NCBI RefSeq assembly: GCF_900172365.1
Contig: NZ_FWFJ01000039.1
Span: 1 to 37,709 of the forward strand
Length of the DNA stretch: 37,709 nucleotides
Direction of reading: 5' to 3'
DNA from: Roseovarius gaetbuli
GTDB lineage: Bacteria > Pseudomonadota > Alphaproteobacteria > Rhodobacterales > Rhodobacteraceae
This document shows positions 16,151-22,903 of this stretch, piece by piece. The position numbers and the translations under genes are program-made. The notes under the pieces were generated by a model. That model had not been told where the DNA came from, searched no databases, and saw nothing but the letters and a program-made list of their open reading frames with translations. How positions within the stretch are numbered: the stretch's first letter is position 1; each line of letters starts with the position of its first letter.

Positions 16151-18796
16151 TCACAGGCCGAAGGGATAAGTCTCGTCTTCTTCCTTCTTTGTCAGAGTCG
16201 GCAGAGGTGTCAGCGCCTGCGTCCGGTCGAACCAGACAAAGGCATCGAACTGTCTGGACAGGTCCGCATAGCTGTAGTGGCTCGCTCTCTCGGTTTCCGG
16301 GCGGTAGATCACGCCGATGAAGCGCTCTAGCCGGGGCTGGGCAATCAGATCGCGGAATGCAGCCGGTTGATCCTTTTTGAAGTCCCAAAGGAACCGTTCA
16401 AGATCAACGCCGTGGCAGATCGCCTCAACACTCCCCGGAAGCGGGGGGCGGATTGTCTTGACCTCCATCGGGCTGTCCCACTCCGACGCCGCCGCAACAG
16501 CGCCGGATGCGGTTCCAAAGCCGATAAGAGCGGCGTCTTCGCCGTATTCCTCGCGACAGAGTTGGCCGATATTCAATTCGCCCCGGCTGCGCCCCATGTC
16601 GGTCTGTCGCGCGTCCCCGATGTGGGAATTATGGGCCCAGACCACGGCCTTTTTGTCTGGTCCGGCATGGTCGAGGATTTGCTTGAGGGTCTGGAACATG
16701 TACTGGTCGCGCAGGTTCCACGACAGGTGCGAGCCATAATACATCACCCGATAGTATCGCTCGGCATTTGCCACGAGCCGGGCGTTTTGCGTCGCGTCAA
16801 AGAACTGATCGCCGTCTTTTGCGGCGTATTCCAGCTTTCTTTTCAGCAGGTCGATCAGGATTTGCGTCACTGCTTTTTCGCAGACCGTGAACTGCGGCGT
16901 CAGAGCCGCCCGCCCATAAGCGGCAGGGTTGCTTGACCAAGGCGCAAGACAGGCAAAGCGAGAGCGGGCCACTGCGGCCGCTTGTTCGTCCACACGATCC
17001 AGATAGGCAAGAAGCTCTGCGATTGAGGCGTTCATGTTGTAGAGATCAAGGCCATAGAACGCGACGCGCTCGTCCATGGCTCTGGCGTGATTGTGCTGCT
17101 TCAAAAAGCGCGTAAACGCCGCGAATTCCTCGTTGCGCCACATCCATGTCGGGAAGCGCGCAAAGGGCGTGTCCTGCATCGCCTCGTATGGTTTTTGGCG
17201 GATGTGGTGATCAACGCTCGCGGCGTCGGGCCAGTCGGCTTCGACGGCCACGATGGAAAAGCCGTGGTCTTCGATCAGGCGCCGCGTGATGGCGGCGCGG
17301 GCGCGGTAGAATTCCGAGGTTCCATGGGACGCCTCGCCCAGAAGGACAACGCGCTTTGAGCCAAATCGGTCAAAGGCTTCGGCGAAGCCGGGATCATCTA
17401 TCGCGGGCAGGGGTTCGGCGGCGGCCCTGAGGGGGGACACTGCGGTCTCGGGCTCAGGCGTCGCAACCGGCGCGGGGATTTCGAGTGGCGTCGCGCGCAG
17501 ATGCGTCCTGAACCAGTCGGCCGCATGGTCTATGACAACGTCCAGCGTGCCCGACTCTTCGAAAAGGTGACTTGCCCCCGGAACGATCGCCAGCTTCTTC
17601 TCGCACCTCAGCGCAGCAAGCGCCTGTTTGTTCAACTCTATGACTTCGGTGTCCCGGCCGCCGACGACAAGCAGTGTGGCGCCCTGAACCTGCGGTAGAA
17701 ATGCCTCGGCCAAATCCGGGCGCCCCCCTCGCGACACGACTGCGCCAACTCGGCCTCTAAGCTCTGCGGCGGCCACAAGCGCCGCTGCGGCACCTGTACT
17801 TGCCCCGAAGACGCCAAGCGGAAGATCCTCAAGGTCGGGCTCAGAGGTGATCCACATCGAGGCTTCGATCACGCGATCCGCGAGCAGGGGGATGTCAAAG
17901 ACATTGCGACGGTCTTTGCCTTCCTCGGGTGTCAAAAGATCGAACAGAAGCGTTGCAAAGCCTTCATCATTGAATTTTTCGGCGACGTAGGTGTTTCGGG
18001 GGCTTCGGCGGCTGGACCCGCTTCCATGGGCAAAAAGGATGATGCCGCGCGGGTTTTTGGGAACCGCCAGGTCGCCGATCAGGCCCAGGGGCGGAATGGC
18101 CACCTGTCTCTTGTGGATGCTCTGTGCCTCCTGCGAAGAGACGGTCGCGACCGAGTTGAGCAGCGTCACCGTTTCGTCGTCCGACAACTGGTGAAAGTCT
18201 CTGTAGAATGCGCCGACACCCAGAAAGGCGGTGACCGGATGAACGCAGATGATATCATCGGCCTGATCATATATGTCCTGCAAAGCCGACTTGGGGGCGA
18301 CGGGCAGGGCCACCACGATCCGCGCCGGACCAGAACGTTTCAACCCGATCAGCGCCGCCTTCATGGTGGCGCCGGTTGCCAATCCGTCATCGACGACAAC
18401 GACGGTGCGACCGCTCGGATCGGGGCGCGTCCGGTTGCCGAGGTAGAGCGCCTTGCGCCGCTCAAGCTCGGCCCTCTGGTCGGCCACTGCCCGCGCGATA
18501 TAGGCCTCATCCGCCCCTGACGCGCGCCGGACATCTTCGTTGATGACGATCTGTTCGTCCGCGCCCTCGACCAATGCGCCAAGGGCGACTTCGGGATTGC
18601 GCGGCGCGCCTATCTTGCGAACGAGCAGCAGATCAAGCGGTGCACCGAGCCGTTTTGCAACTTCGACGCCAACGGGCACACCGCCGCGCGGCAAGGCATA
18701 GATCAGCGGGTGATCCAGTTCCATTTCAGCCAGAAGCCTGGCCAATACTCGGCCTGCATCCGCGCGATCCAGAAATTTTTGTGTGATCATATCCAT
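16151..18796 (-). CDS. Phosphoribosyltransferase / alpha-beta hydrolase / erythromycin esterase fusion
   Basis: An 881-aa three-part protein. Residues about 1-215 are a type I phosphoribosyltransferase with LIYALPRGGVPVGVEVAKRL and the PRPP loop VVVVDDGLATGATMKAAL. Residues about 230-440 are a dienelactone-hydrolase-like alpha/beta fold with ILFAHGSGSSRRSPRN, LGVFGASTGAAAAL (nucleophile Ser) and GASHLFEE (His). Residues about 470-870 are an erythromycin-esterase-like domain with VVLLGEASHGTSEFY, VAVEADWPDA and VVWAHNSHIGDAR. The real substrate is unknown; no antibiotic role is implied. The frame is open to 19081, but the ATG at 18794-18796 fits the domain start although it lacks a good Shine-Dalgarno. 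A leader of about 300 nt would separate it from a promoter set by the FNR box at 19133. Confidence 0.87.
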   Translation of the reverse strand: MDMITQKFLDRADAGRVLARLLAEMELDHPLIYALPRGGVPVGVEVAKRLGAPLDLLLVRKIGAPRNPEVALGALVEGADEQIVINEDVRRASGADEAYIARAVADQRAELERRKALYLGNRTRPDPSGRTVVVVDDGLATGATMKAALIGLKRSGPARIVVALPVAPKSALQDIYDQADDIICVHPVTAFLGVGAFYRDFHQLSDDETVTLLNSVATVSSQEAQSIHKRQVAIPPLGLIGDLAVPKNPRGIILFAHGSGSSRRSPRNTYVAEKFNDEGFATLLFDLLTPEEGKDRRNVFDIPLLADRVIEASMWITSEPDLEDLPLGVFGASTGAAAALVAAAELRGRVGAVVSRGGRPDLAEAFLPQVQGATLLVVGGRDTEVIELNKQALAALRCEKKLAIVPGASHLFEESGTLDVVIDHAADWFRTHLRATPLEIPAPVATPEPETAVSPLRAAAEPLPAIDDPGFAEAFDRFGSKRVVLLGEASHGTSEFYRARAAITRRLIEDHGFSIVAVEADWPDAASVDHHIRQKPYEAMQDTPFARFPTWMWRNEEFAAFTRFLKQHNHARAMDERVAFYGLDLYNMNASIAELLAYLDRVDEQAAAVARSRFACLAPWSSNPAAYGRAALTPQFTVCEKAVTQILIDLLKRKLEYAAKDGDQFFDATQNARLVANAERYYRVMYYGSHLSWNLRDQYMFQTLKQILDHAGPDKKAVVWAHNSHIGDARQTDMGRSRGELNIGQLCREEYGEDAALIGFGTASGAVAAASEWDSPMEVKTIRPPLPGSVEAICHGVDLERFLWDFKKDQPAAFRDLIAQPRLERFIGVIYRPETERASHYSYADLSRQFDAFVWFDRTQALTPLPTLTKKEEDETYPFGL

Positions 18797-19132
18797 GACG
18801 AAATGAGTAGCGGGTGCCGGATGATCCGGATTGATTTTCGTCAAGAAAATTTCGTGAAATTTGCAAGCTGGCGGGCGTGTCTGCGACTTTACGGCAACAG
18901 CACTGCCGCGCCCCTGAGGTGGCCCGCCCGCAGAGCCATTGCACGTATGGGGCTTTTCCTCCGGGTGAGTGTGGCGCTTAGCCTGCGGGCCCTGTGGGGC
19001 CCCTGTGCGGGAATGATGCTGATCAGGTTCCCCGGATTTCACAGGGGTTTTGCATGGGGGCCTTTCACGGGGGACTGTCATGCGCGCCGATCAGCCAACT
19101 CTTGCCGGTTGAGGCGAATAGGCAGGTGCCTC

Positions 19133-19146
19133 TTGATCGAAATCAA
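19133..19146. promoter_or_regulatory. FNR/FixK-type box
   Basis: TTGATCGAAATCAA is a perfect TTGAT-N4-ATCAA site. Centred at 19139.5, it predicts rightward transcription from near 19181, 35 nt before the small ORF at 19216, and leftward transcription from near 19098 toward the fusion gene and the hsp20 genes. It is the only box found for this large leftward gene set. Confidence 0.75.
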
Positions 19147-19215
19147 TCGTTTCGGGTATTTTTGAAGCACTGATCACATACGTGCTTTGTCATGTATGGA
19201 GGTGAGACATAGGGC

Positions 19216-19482
19216 ATGCGAGAGGGTGACAGAAAGCACAGAGGCACCTGGAAGTTTGCGCCCGGAGGGCGCGGTGTGTCCTCGCGTTTCATGTCACCGC
19301 GCCACGATCTGGCGCCCGAGTTGCAAAAGTACCTGCACGTCCTTGGCCCGATGCCGAAGCGCTCTCTTGAGACCTTTGCGGATCTTGGTGTGACGGATGA
19401 CGAGATCGGGCGTTATTTCCGAATGCCGTGCGAGCGTGTCACTGAACTTCGCGAAATCTGGCACATCGACGGACATACCTGA
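19216..19482 (+). CDS. Small protein of unknown function (88 aa)
   Basis: I do not recognise a named family. The ATG at 19216 is preceded by a near-perfect Shine-Dalgarno GGAGGTGAG, nine bases away, and by an FNR-type box at 19133-19146 in activating position, so I regard it as a real gene. The basic N-terminus (REGDRKHRGTWKFAPGGRG) is followed by a helical part with HDLAPELQKYLHVLGPMPKR and LGVTDDEIGRYFRMPCERVT, which resembles a helix-turn-helix. It could be a small DNA-binding regulator, but that is inference. It converges with the usp gene. Confidence 0.7.
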   Translation: MREGDRKHRGTWKFAPGGRGVSSRFMSPRHDLAPELQKYLHVLGPMPKRSLETFADLGVTDDEIGRYFRMPCERVTELREIWHIDGHT

Positions 19483-19521
19483 CGCGCCCGCGCGCATCAG
19501 GCCGGGACAGGTCGGCGCGGG

Positions 19522-20049
19522 TCATCTGACCGTGAGGACAGCGCAGTGAGCGTGATGCAGAACCTTTTGCGACACGCTGCCCAAGACAGTGCTCTTGATC
19601 GTGCCCAGCCCGCGTGAGCCGATGACGATCATGTCGACCGAATGCCTACGCGCCGCCTCGAGAATTTCCTCGGCGTTATCGCCCATTTCGGTCATGGTTT
19701 TCACCTTGCGCGCGCCCTTTTCGACGCAGCGCACTTTTGCCCGATCGACGATCTGCTCTCCGATAGCCGTTATCACCCTTGCGGTTCCTGCTTCGTCCGA
19801 AGAGCCGAGCATCATCGCATAGCGGTTTTCCGGCACGTAGGGCACGCTTGGAAAGGCAACGGCATGGGCCTTTTCGACGAGATGCTCGACCTCGGCCATG
19901 CGGAGCAGTTCGGCAGAGGGGCGCCCATGCATCAGCACATGCACGATGAACAGTTCAGCGTTCAGTTTGTCCGCCAGTTCAGCCGCCATGTCGGTGGCGG
20001 AAAGTGAATGTAGAGACCCGTCGACGGCCAGAAGGATTTTGCCGATCAT
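19522..20049 (-). CDS. Universal stress protein (UspA family)
   Basis: A 175-aa single-domain Usp. The N-terminus KILLAVDGSLHSLSATDMAA carries the conserved Asp of the nucleotide site. The C-terminal GSRGLGTIKSTVLGSVSQKV is the G-2x-G-9x-G-S ATP-binding motif, so it should be the ATP-binding kind. Its ATG overlaps the cfa stop as ATGA (20046-20049), which indicates translational coupling with cyclopropane fatty acid synthase. Usp genes in FNR/Anr-controlled islands respond to low oxygen. Confidence 0.93.
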   Translation of the reverse strand: MIGKILLAVDGSLHSLSATDMAAELADKLNAELFIVHVLMHGRPSAELLRMAEVEHLVEKAHAVAFPSVPYVPENRYAMMLGSSDEAGTARVITAIGEQIVDRAKVRCVEKGARKVKTMTEMGDNAEEILEAARRHSVDMIVIGSRGLGTIKSTVLGSVSQKVLHHAHCAVLTVR

Positions 20050-21389
20050 TGTTTTTTCTCCTCGAATGAAAGGGCGTGCGGATTGGATGTGCTGCCGCGC
20101 GACGCCGTGCGACCGCCATGCGCGACAAGCACGGGTTTTCGGCTTGCATCGGGCCGTCGTCGGGGCGTCGTGCGGCCCGTGTCGTACTGATAGTCCCGCG
20201 TCAGCGGCACGGCATCGACGCTTGGCGATAACTGAATCTGGAAGACGGCTTGCGGGGCATTGCGGAAGGTTTGTTCACTGGCCGCCAGATAAAAGCGCCA
20301 CATCCTTGCAAAGCGATCGTCATAGAGAGCGCGCGCCTCGTCTTCATGCGCCCGGAACCGATCATACCAGTGACGCAAGGTATAGGCATAATGCAGCCGC
20401 CAGCATTCGATATCCGTGGCCCACAGGCGGTTCTGCTCGACTGCGGCCATCATCTCCGAGACAGCGGGCACATAACCCCCGGGGAAAATGTATTTTGCGA
20501 TCCAGGGGTTGGTGGCCTTCGCGGTTCCGGCCCAGCCGATCGTATGGACCAGGGCGATCCCGTCGGGCGACAGCAGGTTGCGAATGCTGGCGAAGTAATC
20601 GAGGTAGTGGGGCAGGCCGACGTGTTCGAACATGCCCACAGAGACAATCCGATCGAACCTGCCTTCGACCTGACGATAATCGCAAAGCCGAAACTCGATC
20701 CGGTCTGACAGACCTGCGCGCGCGACCCTCGCGGTCGCATAGGCATGCTGTTCCTCGGAGAGTGTGATGCCGACCACTTTGGCCCCATGATCGCGCGCAA
20801 GCGTCAGCGCCATGCCACCCCAGCCACAGCCGATATCGAGAACGCTCATGCCGGGCTCGATCAACAGCTTGCGCGCGATATGCGCCTTCTTGTCGGCCTG
20901 CGCCTGTTCCAGTGTCGCATCGGGGGTGCGAAAATACCCGCAGGAATATTGCCGGTCGTCGTCGAGAAACAGATCGAACAACTGCCCCGAGAGATCATAA
21001 TGATGCGCCACGTTACGTCTTGAGCGCGTCAGAATATTCCTCTGTGAAAGCCCGCGCAGGGCCGTGCGCAACTTCTCGGACAGTTTTTGCCACCAGACCG
21101 GATTGGCGTCCGCATGGCGCGCGTTGCGCACAACGATTTCAAGCAGCCCCTGCAGGTCATCCCCGTCAACCACTAGCGATCCGTTCATGTAAGATTCACC
21201 AAGCGCCAGTTCGGGGTTCAGCGCCAGGTGCCTGACGGTTGTCGGCTCCAGCAGGCGAACTGTCACCGGCGCAGCGGACCCGTCGCCATAGACGCCTGTG
21301 CTTCCGGTCGGCATGACGACGCGCAGCGACCCGAGTTTTATGAGAGTGCGTAGCATTCTATCGAGTGCATGTTGCCAAATCCCGGTCAT
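20046..21389 (-). CDS. cfa: Cyclopropane-fatty-acyl-phospholipid synthase
   Basis: A 447-aa SAM-dependent enzyme that adds a methylene bridge to unsaturated acyl chains of membrane phospholipids. The N-terminal lipid-binding part (PTTVRHLALNPELALGESYM, NGSLVVDGDDLQGLLEIV) precedes the methyltransferase core with NVAHHYDLSGQLFDLFLD, YSCGYF, MSVLDIGCGWGGMALTLA (SAM site), GITLSEEQHAYA and SVGMFEHVGLPHYLDYF. The frame is open to 21584, but the ATG at 21387-21389 follows GAGGGGATCGGTTCG and the extra 65 residues lack similarity. An FNR-type box at 21614-21627 predicts a 190-nt leader. It is followed by the overlapping usp gene. Confidence 0.92.
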   Translation of the reverse strand: MTGIWQHALDRMLRTLIKLGSLRVVMPTGSTGVYGDGSAAPVTVRLLEPTTVRHLALNPELALGESYMNGSLVVDGDDLQGLLEIVVRNARHADANPVWWQKLSEKLRTALRGLSQRNILTRSRRNVAHHYDLSGQLFDLFLDDDRQYSCGYFRTPDATLEQAQADKKAHIARKLLIEPGMSVLDIGCGWGGMALTLARDHGAKVVGITLSEEQHAYATARVARAGLSDRIEFRLCDYRQVEGRFDRIVSVGMFEHVGLPHYLDYFASIRNLLSPDGIALVHTIGWAGTAKATNPWIAKYIFPGGYVPAVSEMMAAVEQNRLWATDIECWRLHYAYTLRHWYDRFRAHEDEARALYDDRFARMWRFYLAASEQTFRNAPQAVFQIQLSPSVDAVPLTRDYQYDTGRTTPRRRPDASRKPVLVAHGGRTASRGSTSNPHALSFEEKKQ

Positions 21390-21613
21390 CGAACCGATCC
21401 CCTCGTCTTGATTGTCATTTCCGCTCACCTCCGAGGCCCCATCACAGCAAGGACCGACTGCCTGACCGGTCGTTCGACAGGAAAGCCGGAAAAAAGGCGA
21501 TGCGCGCGCAGACCGACCAAGGCGGTGGTCTGCGTCGGCGGCAACGGATTGCTTGATCTGATCGATACTGGTTTGCCCATTCATAAAGCTTAGAGAGCGG
21601 CACGTGCGACTGA

Positions 21614-21627
21614 TTGATCTTCATCAA
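21614..21627. promoter_or_regulatory. FNR/FixK-type box upstream of cfa
   Basis: TTGATCTTCATCAA is a perfect TTGAT-N4-ATCAA site. A -41.5 position predicts transcription from near 21579 leftward into the cfa-usp pair, with a leader of about 190 nt to the chosen cfa start. Confidence 0.7.
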
Positions 21628-21777
21628 TTGTCGCGACGGTTGCGCGTTCACAGTGCTTGGATCGGCAATCTTCATTTGAAACAACGCCAGCATTGCAGCC
21701 GTTGCATGCCTTGCGGTGCAGTGAGCTGCGGCCCCGTCAACTCGTTCCTGATCGCCCTTGCGTGTGCGGCGTCAAAT

Positions 21778-21798
21778 GATGGACCTGTCGCGGTTTGA
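21778..21798 (+). repeat. 21-bp direct repeat, left copy
   Basis: These 21 bases (core GGACCTGTCGCGGTTTGA) recur exactly and in the same orientation at 32813-32833. The second copy lies just upstream of an IS3-type orfA remnant, so the repeat is probably an IS end. The two copies bracket the accessory cluster. Confidence 0.75.
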
Positions 21799-21801
21799 TG
21801 A

Positions 21802-21824
21802 GCCTCAGCGCGATGCTGTGAGGC
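21802..21824 (-). terminator. Stem-loop after the LodB-like gene
   Basis: GCCTCA at 21802-21807 pairs with TGAGGC at 21819-21824, with further pairing inside (one bulged base). It lies 30 bp beyond the end of the leftward accessory operon (21854). No U-run follows, so it is only a candidate terminator. Confidence 0.4.
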
Positions 21825-21853
21825 ATTGGCTGGCCTGCTTTCGTGGCTTTGCG

Positions 21854-22903
21854 TTACCCTGAAGCGGTCTCTTTCGCAGCGACGAGGCTTAGGCCCTCCA
21901 GACGAAGCTTTGGGGCCATGCCATCGGATTTGCGCAAGACCGGCGCCAGCACAGAGCGAGCGATGCCGGATTTGCGCAACTCAAGCTGCCAGTCGGCGTC
22001 CAGAAAGAATGCATCCGCATAGAATGTCTGACACCCGGACAGGTGGCTCAGAAAGGATGTCAGAATCCGCTGTTGGTAGTAATCGATTGCCTCTGCAGCG
22101 GGGCCGTCGTGGGTCAGGACCGCCGCCGCCAGGATCGCGGTTCGGATGGCAAAGGGTGCGCCTTCACCGCTGATCGGATCCAGTCGCGCCGCCGGCGTTC
22201 CAACGAAAATCTTGCCGGCTTCGGCCATCGACAGACGGATCGCCGGAGCCGCCGGAAACTGTGCCGCCTGTTCAAAGGCTGCAACCTGTGGTGCGATCAA
22301 GGCGCTTTGATCCAGCATCGACTTCAGTTTGTGCCGCGCGTCGGGCACGGGCCGTGGCACCATGGCCTGAAGGATGCAACTTGCTCTATTGATCGGGGCA
22401 AGGAACATCCACCCATCTGTCAGAGATTCAATCATGCTGCGCGGTGGATCCAACGGCCGTGTCAACTCTACCCGGGCGGTCAGCATAGCGCGATCCCCGG
22501 TTTGGAGCTGTTGATCGGCGCCAGCTGCCGGGTTCACGTGCCAGGTTGTCGTCCGGGGTGTGTCGTCGTCGACCTCTATTTCTTCGAGCAGTGCAAATAG
22601 CCGGTTCGTCAGCACACCCACGTCAATCACCTTTCCCTGCTGGCGAATGCGCTGTGGGATCGCGTCATCGCCCCAGATCACCTCGCGCATGACAAGGTCA
22701 TGGCCAAGGTCTGCGCCTGTGGTCCAGATACCCGGAAACAAGTCGCCAAGAAGCGAGATCGCCACATCGTTGATGCAGATATACTGCGAACCTCTGTGCG
22801 GGTGTTGCGTCGCTTCGGCCAACACCACCTCGGCGCCCTTTTGGCGCAGGCAGCGCGCCAGCACCGCCGTGGCGAGCGTGCGTCCGTGAATGCGAATTGT
22901 CAC
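21854..22903 (-). CDS. LodB/QhpG-like flavoprotein, degenerate FAD motif
   Basis: A 349-aa protein with the layout of the flavin monooxygenase/tryptophan-halogenase-like proteins (LodB, GoxB, QhpG) that act in quinone-cofactor formation. The C-terminal FAD segment is conserved as VGTPAARLDPISGEGAPFAI (DPxSGxG). The N-terminal nucleotide loop is not: IRIHGRTLATAVLARCLRQK replaces GxGxxG, though the following acidic beta-strand end GAEVVLAEA is kept. The start is GTG at 22901-22903, overlapping the stop of the 676-aa gene as GTGA, so the two are translationally coupled. Given the LodA-like genes upstream, it is most likely the cofactor-maturation partner. Whether it still binds FAD is doubtful from the motif. 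Confidence 0.7.
   Translation of the reverse strand: MTIRIHGRTLATAVLARCLRQKGAEVVLAEATQHPHRGSQYICINDVAISLLGDLFPGIWTTGADLGHDLVMREVIWGDDAIPQRIRQQGKVIDVGVLTNRLFALLEEIEVDDDTPRTTTWHVNPAAGADQQLQTGDRAMLTARVELTRPLDPPRSMIESLTDGWMFLAPINRASCILQAMVPRPVPDARHKLKSMLDQSALIAPQVAAFEQAAQFPAAPAIRLSMAEAGKIFVGTPAARLDPISGEGAPFAIRTAILAAAVLTHDGPAAEAIDYYQQRILTSFLSHLSGCQTFYADAFFLDADWQLELRKSGIARSVLAPVLRKSDGMAPKLRLEGLSLVAAKETASG

Larger units (their letters stand above)
21390..21853. other. Leader and junk region between cfa and the accessory cluster
   Basis: This 464-bp stretch holds the cfa leader, an FNR-type box (21614-21627), one copy of a 21-bp direct repeat (21778-21798) and a stem-loop (21802-21824). A 64-codon plus-strand frame (21604-21798) is Cys-rich but has no good start and covers the FNR box, so I do not call it a gene. 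Confidence 0.5.

Noticed and set aside
21604..21798. Cys-rich 64-codon plus-strand frame as the N-terminus of an FNR-type regulator
   Set aside because: The cysteine spacing (C-x2-C-x2-C-x4-C) does not fit FNR, the GTG start lacks a ribosome-binding site, and the frame covers the FNR box itself.
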